Shown: positions 11,062 through 23,000 of the stretch, piece after piece
Numbering within the stretch: the stretch's first letter is position 1
Layout: each line of letters opens with the position of its first letter
DNA from: Amphiura filiformis
Taxonomy: Eukaryota; Echinodermata; Ophiuroidea; Amphilepidida; Amphiuridae
Assembly (NCBI RefSeq): GCF_039555335.1
Contig: NC_092635.1
Location: forward strand, 55,898,258 to 55,962,257
Length of the DNA: 64,000 nucleotides
Direction: 5' to 3'
The notes under the pieces: model-generated
What the model was told of the DNA's origin: nothing
What the model saw: the letters and a program-made list of their open reading frames with translations, nothing else
The model's database searches: none
Translations under genes and position numbers: made by a program

Positions 11062-14000
11062 GTTTGTAATATATCCTGATATGTATACATTATATTCATG
11101 TATTAGATACAGAACTTCATTTGCCAAACAAATTTTTATGCACTAAATAAGCAAATTGAGTTATTGTCAAATATTGTTTTTTGATGCATGTTGGCACAGC
11201 GGTACAGATTCTACCTCACAGTCGGAAGATTGCAGGTTTGAGGCCGGCATTGCCGCCATATTTTGTTTTGCACTTGGGCAAGGCGCCTTGTCCTACTTGC
11301 TTCTAAGGACCGTCGATATATCGATAATAATGAATGTTGAAGATATGAGTAAAATTGGGAAGAAAATTGGCGGCCTTTATCATGTGTGCCCAGGGATGAA
11401 AGGAGAGCTGTTATGAATATTGTCCATTGAGCACCGCCCAAAGGTATGAACAATTTGAACATGTGTTACAAACTGTGTTTATTGTTAGAAAAGCAATTTC
11501 TTGTCCCCAAGGACAAGAAATTTCAAGGTGCAAGACATCAAATTTGTAAGCAATAAAATTAATGCTTAACATAAGTACATGCTATCAGACAGTGCAATGA
11601 CTGGTCAATCTTGGTTTCTCTTGGCAGACTCTTGCATGTTATCATATCTGCCATGTATTATTCTAATTAGACTCAGTACACCGGTCGATCTTACCGTTTC
11701 CGATGTTGATTAAGATACTTCTTGCATCGATCCCGAGATGCGGAAAAACCAATAGTCATTTTGTCCCACATAAATGAATAAATAACAAAACCCCCGATCC
11801 CCGAGTGGACTCACCCATTCGGTGACGTCACACACGATAATCACCCCTTATCCTCCTTGGTTTCTAGATGAGATAGACGTGTGGATTTTTCTTTACCAAC
11901 GCTAAGTATCATTACGAACCAAAGGGCGAGATATACAGTTTGTTTGTTACACTGAGGTAAAAACCAACCAGGATAGTCGCTAGGGAGATAGTTTTGACGA
12001 CATTTTTCGCTAGAAAAGTGACAAAAGCGATCCAAAAACTTAGCTTGTATGTGTGTTTCCGTTCATATACGGGACACACGTTTTCAAAAATGGCCGCCCT
12101 TAGGACGCCATTTTATTTTTGTTCTCACGTAACACAACTATAACAGACTAGTAAGTTACAATAGATGTTTGTACAGTACTGTGTATACATGTATGGTGAG
12201 TGATTATCGCTATGTTTATGGTGTGCTCTATCGTTATATCTTTCAGTACGCGTCTGATGACGCCTTGAGTTACTGCTAAGAGTTGGTGGGTTTCGAAGGA
12301 CCAGCCTGACAAATCTTCCCCAAAAGGTTTTCAGTTTTCATCCCTTTGTATATATATTTTTATATCATACCACTACATCAGCGTCAGCCACTGTGCGTGT
12401 GGGTCTGTTTATTGGGCTTGAGCTTGTGTTCGGGGGTAGTGCTGTACGCTCCCGATTACTACAATGTCTAGGCCTTGTCAATCATGCCCTTCCTTGTACC
12501 AGAGTGGGACCCGCATCCACTCTGCTACTCCCACAGGGATTGCTCTAAATCAAATAAGTGTGCTTCCTTTTGCATAGGCTTATCGGACATCCACTTCGAG
12601 GATTTAGAAAGTAGCGCTCGCTTAGGTCTTGACACAGACAGAAGACGAAGACTAAGAAACAGAAGCCTACAGGTAAGATTGATATGGTAGGTACTAGCGA
12701 GGCAGGCAAGGGCCACGCTAAGGTAACCTCTGGGGCTCCGGTCCCGGGCAAGCAGGCGGACCCTCCGGGTACTGCTAGCGAGCCCGAAGGCCTAGCAGCC
12801 AGCGAAAGCACTGACTTTACGTCTAAGCTAGTAGCAGGCAGCAGGCGGTACTTGCCCTAACAGGCAGTACCAGTCTACCAGTGAGATCTCTAGCGAGCTT
12901 CTTGCAGGTGGACACCCGTCTATTGCTGGCTAACGAGCGGGTCTAGCACCCATGAAGTAGCCGGCGACGGACAGTATGCCAAGCGTCCCCCGGGCTTGCC
13001 TGGGTTGAATCCTAGCATACAGCGTGAAGCGGACTTGCCTCGGCCGGTCTGTAGCACGCAGCGTGCCAGTGGAGCCCCGGGCTTGCCTGGGTTGATGCAC
13101 GGCACGCAGCACGCCTTTCGTTTCCCGCAAGGGTCGAATGAAAACGTGCATGGGTTTAGCAGAGACGATACCGGGGCTAACGCTTCAGGTGTAGTCTTAG
13201 CAGAACCAACTGGGGTTGTCACACGGCAGCGTTCCATGGTGGGACCGCCGAGTGATTCCCTGGGCCTTGGAATGGCTGCCGGCTGTCCTCCAGGACTGGC
13301 TAGCGGCTATACCGGGGTTGGGCTCGCAGTCTCTCACGGGACAGCGACCCAAGTGCAAACAGTGGCAGCTACCGAGACGAGCTACGGCTTGACTTCAGTG
13401 GTAGCCACTACGCACGCGCCCATAGCTGCCGTGAGTGGTCCGCCACACACAGCGACCTTGGGCGAGGCTCAAGAGGTTAGGGTAGGTAGTTTGAACAGCC
13501 TGGCTGATCAACAACCCACTTATGTCCTCGAGAGCCAGCAGAGCGTGGGTGATCCATTACAGTCAATGGGTCAATTACCCTCTTATGATCGATCACTATC
13601 TATTCAGCGGAGCATGGCTCCATTGATTGATACTGCCTATTCAGGTAGCGAGGTGACTGATCGAGGGTATACACGCTCAGCTACCCGTGATACTAGGCAA
13701 GCTCCTTTTAGCCAAGGGACAGCCAGTATAGCGGGTACCCATACACACGGCTTGATCCTCTAGCGGGGAACGCTGTGAGGCATGGGTACAGTGGTACGCG
13801 GCCGGGAGCCCTACCGGGCACCACGCTACAACCACGCAGGTACCGCAGTACTCGTCCTGGTTACCACAGTCTCTGTGGCAACAGGGGGGGGGAGGCGGTA
13901 CTGGTACTGCCGTTCCATGGGGTTTCCCTGGTGGCGGATCCTTTCAGGGTCAGCTACCAACAGGGTATGCCCCGTGGTATCCGCCGCAGGGTGGTTTCTT

Positions 14001-17000
14001 CCACGGTCTTCCACCGTGGCAAGTGCCGCCTAGCGTTGGGCAAGCAGTACCACCAGTTGTTACCCAACCCGGGCGGCGAGTGGCTAACCCTGATACAGCT
14101 CAGGGTAGGCCGCACACTGCTATGGCTAGGGCGACAGCAGCGAGAGCGGGCGGATCCCGGGGTGCTATAGCTAGCATCTCGGGGTCTAGCGGGAGTACTC
14201 CCTCTTCTGCTGGTGTTCAGTTGGCTAGCCACACGGTGGCGACACCTCCCTGTCCACCTTCAGATGCCCGTCGTCAGATCTCTTCCTCATCAGAGAGTGA
14301 GTCAGAGTCTGAAGGCGAGGGAAAGGAGTCGGAAGATGAAACCAGTAGCGACTCACAGTCTGTTGAGACTGTGCAGCTAGCTTCAGGTATCCTTCCCCGC
14401 TTCCCGTGAGGAACTCGCTAGCAATGGTCTGCCTGCGGACACCGCTGAGGTGATGAGCCGTGTGGCCCCAGGTTTGGGCCTGGCTTTCTCTCAGGAGGAG
14501 TCCGTTCAGGAGGGCCAGGGCATCTTTTCAGTAGGATGCCCAGCTAGCGGCGTCCACACAAGGTCGCCCGCACTTGCATTCCCGGCGGACCTCAAGGGTA
14601 GGTTTCGTGAGGGCTGTCAGGCTCGCTGGAGCTTGACGCGGCGTGCTTGCACGCTTCCACTGCGTGTTTCGCAGGAGGACTACTGAAACCTACCTCAGGG
14701 TCCCTGACATGGATCCAGGCGTTGCAAGCGCCTGCCGCTAGCGCCAAGGCGCGCACGGGTCGTTCTCCCCAGTGGGAGGAGGAGCTAAAGCTCATCGATA
14801 AGCGAGCACGCCGCTTATCAGAGTCTCTAAGCGTCGCTACCACGCTTGCCGAGCACCTCGGTAGGAAGGTAGCTGAACGACCACGGGCAACGTCGGAACT
14901 CTTCCGCGAGGTTAATCTGTTAGCGGTGCTAACAGCTAACCTCAACGAGAGTTCTATGGGCCTAGCCCATAGGATGTCATCTCGCCGCCGGAGAATGCCT
15001 GTCTGTCCCTCCAGTCAACTTACGGCTCCGACTTTGCTGATGCAATGAAGAGGTCAGACTCGGTGGGACAGGGGCTACTCTTTGGACAGGCCTTTTGCGC
15101 CACGGTTGAGGACCGGGCAAAGAAGGCCACCAATGAGAGCACTCTGAAGAAGTCGGAGGCTGCCCTGACCAAGGGAAGGGCAGTAAGGCGAAGAAGAAGC
15201 ACAAGAAGAAGAAGTCTTCTAAGCGTTCTTCAGCGCCAGCTCCGGCTTCAGCAGGACCGCGCACCACAGACTACACCCGAGCCGAGGCTACTCCAGCACC
15301 TCCCAAAAAGACTGGGAAGCGCAAGAGTAGTGCTGGACCGTATGGCAAGCCCCCTAAGAAGAGCCGTTCTTCTAAGGGTGGCAAACCAGATCGGTCCTGA
15401 GGGCACGGCGGTCGACAGTCCATGCCGGCAGGCCTTGGACTTCCACAGGGGATTCCCCTGTGGGCGGCCGCTGTGCATTACGCCCAGAGATGGCATGCCA
15501 TCTCACCGGGCGCCTGGGTATTGTCAGTGGTCAGTGGGGTTACAGGCTGGAATTTACCAGCCACCCCTCGTGGCGCCTGCACGATTCAGAGGTCCACGGT
15601 AGTGCCGCCAGACGGCCCCCAGCGTCGGGCACTACTATCAGAGATCACTCAGCTTCTCACGAAGCAAGCGATTGTCCCGGTCTACCCCCCTTTCACCAAG
15701 GGTTTTTGGAGCACGTTTTTTCTGGCTCCAAAGAAGACCGGCGACTGGAGGCCCATTCTGAACCTCAAGCCGTTGAGCGAGTTCATCAGGCCCAAGAGGT
15801 TCAGAATGGAGACTCTCGCTTCGGTGCTAGCCTGCCCCATCAAGGGGATGTGGGCGGCATCGCTAGATCTCTCGGACGCATATCTGCATGTTCGATCGCA
15901 CCTCAAGATCAGAGGTTTCTACGCTTCAAGGTACAGGGTCAAACTTACCAGTTTCGATGCCTGCCATTCGCTTGTCCACCTCCCCAGAGTGTTTACACTC
16001 CTGGTCAGGGCGGTGGCAGCGTACCTGAAGCGCAGGGAGTCAACATGTGTTGCTACCTGGACGATTGGTTCATTTACGGACGCACCCCACTGGAGCCACA
16101 GTGTCGCGTGGAGTTGGTAGTCCGTACGGTGAGGGACCTGGGATTTCTGATCAACGTCAAGAAATCCAATTTGGTCCCGACGCGAGACACCACTATTCTT
16201 AGGGGCCCAGATCAACCTCAAGGAGGGATCGCGGGCGCCCTCACCGAGAGGGTGACGAACATGGCGAGGTGTGCCCGACTCTTGGCCGAGTCAGAGGGAG
16301 CACCGCTGTGGCATGGATGAAGGTTTTCGGCCTCATGGCCGGTCTGGTAGGCCTCGTGCCGTACTGCCGCGTTCACATGAGGCCTATACAACTACACCTT
16401 CTAGCCTTTTACAGGCCCAGTCGTCACCCGATATCCCTCGCGGTTCCGATGTCGGAGATCGCGCGAGCGGAACTCTGGTGGTGGACCCATCAGCCCAATT
16501 TGACTCAAGGTGTCAGGTTCCTGCACCAGCGGTCGGCCACGTAGTGACGACCGGCAGCGTCAAAACTGGGCTGGGGGGCCACATCCACGGGACTCAGTCT
16601 CGGGCCTATGGTCGGCCCGGAGGCGGAGTTCCATATCAACCTTCTCGAACTTTGGGCAGTGGAGAGAACTCTCCAGCATTTCGAGAAGGTGATCGTGGAT
16701 CTCATATCGTTGTCCAAGCGGACAACACAACCGTGGTGGCCTACCTCAACAGACAAGGGGCACAAGGTCACCACGGTTGTGCCTGCACGCTTTTCGCCTG
16801 ATAGGGTGGTGCAAGGCCAGGCAGATTACGTTGAGAGCGATGCACATAGCGGGAGTCACCAACATCCTCGCGGACGATCTGTCACGAGGAAAGGTGTCGG
16901 GACCTACAGAATGGTCCCTTGCTCCGCAGGTCGCCCAGACAATCTTCGAGGTGATGTACCACCCCTCGATAGATTTGTTCGCATCTCATCGCAATCATCA

Positions 17001-20000
17001 ACTGCCGGTGTACTGCTCGAGGGTCGCAGACCCACAGGCATTCGCCGTGGGCGCTCTGTCCGTGAGACTGGGAGGAATGACTGCTTACGCTTTCCCCGAT
17101 CTCGCTACTCGCAAGGGTGGTGACCAAGATCGGGAGGAGGATTGCAACGTCATTCTGATAGCACCGTTCTGGCGAAACACCTGTGGTTTCGACCGATGGT
17201 GGATCTACTAGCGGCACAGCCGCGAGTACTCCAGTTACCAAATCTACTCCGGATGCCGGAGGAGAGGTACCAAGTCTACCACTAGAGCACCTGCAGTTAG
17301 CTGCATGGCCCTTATCAGGGAACGTCGCGGCGGAGGGAGGCTTTTCATCAGAAGCTGCTTCTCTCATCGCCGGGGTAGACGAGAGTCTACCCTCCGTCAC
17401 GTATAGTCAGCGTTTGGCTCCCTACTACGCATGGTGCGATGAGAGAAATACATCTCCCACTAGAGCCTCTGTGCCTCTAGTGGCAGATTTTCTGACAGAA
17501 AAGTTCAGGTCAGGACTTCAGCAGGCAGCGATAGCCAACTATAAGTCAGCCATTCTCTCGATTCATCGAGGATTGAAAGACGAATTCGACTATCAATTCA
17601 GATGGGTCCCTAAGTCTTCTTCTCGACGGTATGTTCAACGGCGCCCTTGAAAGGAAGGTGGTCCCTCCATGGTACCTCAACACAGTCTTGGAGTATATTA
17701 AGGGTCCCCCTTTTGAGCCCCTGGCAAAAGCGACCCTTAAATACGTCACTCTTAAAGCGGCCTTTCTTCTGGCGTTGGCTTCGGGACGGCGCTGCTCAGA
17801 GTTGCACGCAGTCTCGAAGTCAGCCTCCGTATTACTAACAACGGGCGACGCTGTTTCTTCGCCCGGATTTCCTTGCAAAAATGAGCGAAGTACATTCCGA
17901 CACTCGCCCTCTTCCTCCCCAGTATTGGGCAGGGTTAATCAATAGCCGAAGACAGGTTGTGGTGCCCGGTGAGGCGCTACAGCACTACCTTGGCGAACAC
18001 AAACCTTAAGAGGGGCTCATGACCGCTTATTTATCACTCACGCAGAACCGCACGGTCCAGCCGCTAAACAGACTCTGGCACGGTGGCTGGTCCAGGTGTT
18101 AGTGGACTCGGGGCGACAAAGGCGCTCGCCCCAAGGCCCACTCAACCAGATCTATCTCATCTTCGTGGGCCTACCATAGGGGGTCCCCATAGAAGAGATT
18201 TGTCAGGCTGTGTCTTGGAAGAACCGTCGTCCTTTTCCACGGTTTACTACAAAAGCGTAAACCAACGACCAGGCGATAAGTTCTCCAGGGCTATTCTGCG
18301 GAGATAATATGGTGGTTGGGTATCAGGTGTTTTGCGGACAATCAGAATTCCAACATGGTAAGAACCAGTGTTTCTATTCTTAACCACTGAACTTTCAGTT
18401 CAGGGTTTTTGTCTGTTCACGTAGTCTTTCTGTTTCCCGGCCGTGGGGGGGGGAAATAGTTTGACCTCGCGATTACCATGCTACCCACTCTCCCGATCCT
18501 TATCAGATGCTGGCCAATCTTGTACCTCCATCCGTCGGTTACTTGCTAGATCGATCTTTCAGATGTTGATGCAAGAAGTATCTTAATCAACATCGGAAGC
18601 GGTAAGATCGACCGGTGTACTGAGTCTAGTCCCAAACTAAAATGTTTGGTAGACTCATAACCGGTGCGATCTTACCTTTCCGATGTTGATTATCCCGGAC
18701 CCCGGCCGCCCCCTACAAGTTTGGCCGAGTAGGGGCTGCCCAAGTCGGATAAGGGTGATTATCGTGTGACGTCACCGAATGGGTGAGTCCACTCGGGGAT
18801 CGGGGTTTTGTTATTTATTCATTTATGTGGGACAAAATGACTATTGGTTTTTCCGCATCTCGGGATCGATGCAAGAAGTATCTTAATCAACATCGGAAAG
18901 GTAAGATCGCACGGTTATGAGTCTACCAAACATTTTAGTTTGGGACTATTTTGTAATCACCTTCTTATTTCCAAAGACCAAGTGGGAGTCCGCAAACATC
19001 TGGCAGGAATTCCCCTTCATACGAACAACCAAAAAAGAAGAAAGTTGAACATTCTAAGCCAGCTACCAATCCCATACCTTCCACTTCAACAAGACCGTTG
19101 GACACAGAGGGACGGACTTCATCTCCTTCTTTAGATGACAAAATTGCACTTGCTGTTACAGATTCATACTCATCAAGTAAAGCATCCGTAAAAGTAGAGT
19201 TGAAAGTGCCACAAGTTAATCGACCTCAAAAAACATCAGAAAAAAGAACTTCAAACTCAGTGTCCAGTGAGACTGGTGAACGTAACACGTCAGATAATTT
19301 AAAACCATCCAGTAGTAGTTCATCTTCTCGTGTAGATTCGTTAACGCCGCCACCAGGTACAAGTTCAGCTAATAAAAGGAAAGCAGGTGTAGCGTCTCTA
19401 ACAAACTCTGCACCACCTGCGGTGAAAGTGAAACATTCAAAAAGGGAAGCAACAGAGCAGAATTCAACACCTGGATTAGACACACCTACATCGTCAAAGC
19501 AGTATCAGAATAGCCAAAGGAGAAATAGTCTTCCCGCTAAAGTGCATGATACGGTAAGATAAAAAGATTTTTTTAAAGCTACAACACATGTCAACTTGCC
19601 ATAAAGTTTATGCATGTTTTATACCATTTCTACTATATATTTTTTGTACAATATCTGGTATTGGGTGAAATAACTGAACTGATATGCCTGATTTACATGT
19701 AGAAATAAATTTATAATATCAATGATGCAAAGTGGATTTTGTAGTGTATAAACCGATGTAACAGTTGAAAGATCACAGCAGGTCAACTTGGTGAGATGAC
19801 TTTTTGAGAAGATAAGCTTAATCTCAGTTGATATTCATAGTATCATGTCTCCAGCAGTTTTACCCTATCCAGCACCTTGGTTCAATTGAGTTGAATTTAT
19901 GTCAAGACACAACTACCAACAAAAAGGAGAACAGACTTTATTAAAATGATTGTTTCTAGTGATTATGGACAAGACTGCCACACCGAAATGCAGCATAGAT

Positions 20001-23000
20001 GCACCTTATGAAAACAATGGTTTGCTTGTCCCCAGACCACTTTTGAATGAGGTGTCTGTTAGTCAGGGTTTTTTTCCCTTTTACTTCAAAACCACACAAC
20101 GTCAATGCCAAGCTTGCTTCAGTTTAATGTAGAACAAGAACAAAGCCAATTAATACACAAAATAAATGCAGAAGCAGCATGTTTTTTTTGTTTGAAGAAA
20201 CTTTCAGTACAGTCCTACTCTGAAGTACAAAGTACTGATGCAGACTTACGCATTGTGCCGACTTGGTTAATGCGTTGCATACGCCCGCGTTGTCACTCTG
20301 TACTTCAGAGTGGACAAACTGTATACTTATATCACACGTTCATAGTGAGCAATTTTTGATTAACAAAATTGTAATTTCAGAAGACCAGGTTTTGCCAGGC
20401 GATTTTGAAACACAGAAAATAACGTTTTTTTAACCTCAAATAATAACAGAATGATTTATGAATTGCTAGGTTTTTCTAAAAGTTTTTCAGTCAGACAGTT
20501 TGGGACAGTCGGTTGGACAAGTACATGCAAACAATCTTTTTTTTGCCTGATTTATAAGGGATATTAATTTCACAACTGCGTGTAAAAGGTTATAACACTT
20601 CAAATACTGGTCATTGCAAGATAACGTAATGCTGCATTATGTAGGAGGCTTTCCAGCTAACACTGATCATTTTGTCTATTCCAGTTGAAATCCAAAACCC
20701 TTATGGAAGACATATACATTGTAACCTAAATCTCCCCACAGGGTGTGTACAACAGGATGTGTAGGTTTCAGTGTAGTGGCTGTCTGGATTTCAACTCAAA
20801 TAGCTCAATGCTGTCTGTTATCCTAATTAACTCGAGTTGTCATAGTTGAACTCAACTGACTTAGTAAACAATCATTCAAAAATGTATATTTCTAATGAAG
20901 CATTAATATATGTTATATACATATGTGATCACATTTTAGCTAGCTGAACAAATTCTCAGTAGATACCAGGAGACCAAACAGCAAGACCATGACCTTCGTC
21001 GCAAAGAAGTTATGAGAGTTCAACTAGAGAATGTCATTCATGAAGTTATGCCATGTAAGTGCAACACTTTTCCCACTCATTTCTACCTGCATAAAATGGC
21101 CTCATACAACCATCAAAATAAATATGTATTAAACCCTACGCTCTGATCCAGCCTCAGGGCAATCTTTGTACAGCCAGGATCAGCTCCTGTCCCGGAAGTA
21201 TTCTATGGGTAGATCAATTAGCAGCATGTTCATTGTCCAGGGGAATTTCAAGCTAGGTCAATTTTTCCAAGAGAACAGTAATTAAAAATGCAGGGGCTCA
21301 AACTTGTACTGCCACACACCCAGCGCCTTCCCGATTGACAGCTCTATTAGGCTTTTTATATACATGGTCGCATGTCATAAGTTGGGTACAATTTCCATTA
21401 CATGGTAAAAAATGACAAAAAATGTATTTTTGGATATGTTGTATATATATTGACAACATCTAATAATTAACACAATTTTTAACCTTATCACATGCTTAAT
21501 TTTTGAGATAATTCTTAATTACTAATTAATTAATACACAGGTGTCTATGTAAATCTCAATTTTCAAATGCATTTTTTTCAAATCGGACCTCAATTACAAA
21601 AACGACTGTAAAATATTTATTTTATGCAAGAATGTCATCAGATTTAGAGGATATGGTCTCAATACATAAATGCTTCAAATAAACTATTTAAAATAATTGT
21701 ACGTATGTTAATTACATTGTGAAGGTCAATGACCTTTTTACGAGTAATTAGTGAGACAGTTATTCTATTATTAAGGAAATGAATATCAAGAAGAGAAATG
21801 TACATTAGTATGTTGCTAAAAATACTGAAATTTTAAAAAATGGAACATTATAACCATTTAAGGTGGTACTACACCCCTTGATGAATTTGTGACTATTTTT
21901 GCATTTCTCTCATTCTCTCAAAAAATAATAACACATTGGTAACAAAAGTTATGAAAATTATAGCAGTATTAGGAATCAAGTCACTACACTGGAATTTCAG
22001 TGACTCGAGACAAGCGGTATACTTTATTTATGATAAAAGAGGTACCGCTAGAATGTACTCATTTTTTAACTTATATAATGAACCCCTTTGTCTTGAATCA
22101 CTGAAATTTCGGTGAAGTATATTGGATTCCTTGCCCCAATAATATACATAACTTTTGTTACCAGTGTGTACACAAAATGTAGTAATTTTGTAGTTACTTT
22201 TTGAGAAAATGCAAAATTAGTCACAAAATTTATCAGGGGGTGTAGTACCACCTTAAGTAGTCAGTAATTGTTTTAGTTGTACAAATTCAACATTCAAAGC
22301 TGTCAATACATCAAACCCTCACAAGATTTGACAAAATAACCAGTAGTTATGACATGCTGACATGTGAAATTTCACATAGGCCCTATTGCACACTCCGCAT
22401 CCGCCTGCTCCACATCCGCCTGCTCCTCCACCCCTGGCATTTTTCATTTCAACTGATGTGATTTTTTTACTGAATAATGTATAATTATATGCTTCAGTAG
22501 ATTGAAAGAGTATAAAATTAGGCTTAAAATGAGGTATCAACACTGCTGTAGGATATGGGGTTACGGAAAGCCAATCAAATTTGTATCACAATTTTCAGAA
22601 AAGTGTAATCCCTCCACCCTTTTTGCATACCCAACTTATGACATGCGACCACATAGCAATATTTCATGCAAGTGAATATTTCATCCTGTAAATTGAAGAC
22701 TTGCACCAGAAATACACTAAGCCAAAAAAGAAACTTATAATTTTTCACAAGGTCATATCTTAAAATCCCGTCTATCAAAATTAACCAAAATTACAAACAG
22801 GATTGCCTCAATACTCTACTCTAAACACATGTCACAAACTGTGCAGTTGTCCAACTGACACAACAGCAAAATACACTGACATGCAACACCTTCCTGGACC
22901 ACATTCACAGCGCAACAGATATCTTTGGCTGGGTTCCAATTATTCGCCTGTGAATGTGATCCCGGAAGCTGTTCCGTGTCAGTGCATTTTACTGTTGTGT

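Larger units (their letters stand above)
11669..18947 (+). mobile_element. DIRS-like tyrosine-recombinase retrotransposon
   Basis: The element is about 7.3 kb and clearly more GC-rich than its AT-rich surroundings. It carries, in order, a gag-like region, reverse transcriptase, RNase H with its conserved downstream block, and a tyrosine recombinase. This order, together with inverted rather than direct terminal repeats and an internal complementary region, defines the DIRS group, which integrates by recombination of a circular cDNA. Every coding region is split among frames, so the copy is defective. It lies in the first coding intron of TENT2 in sense orientation. Flanks read ...TCTAATT|AGACTCAG and TTGGGACT|ATTTTGT; ATT occurs on both sides, but no long target duplication is present, as expected for this group. 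Confidence 0.93.
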
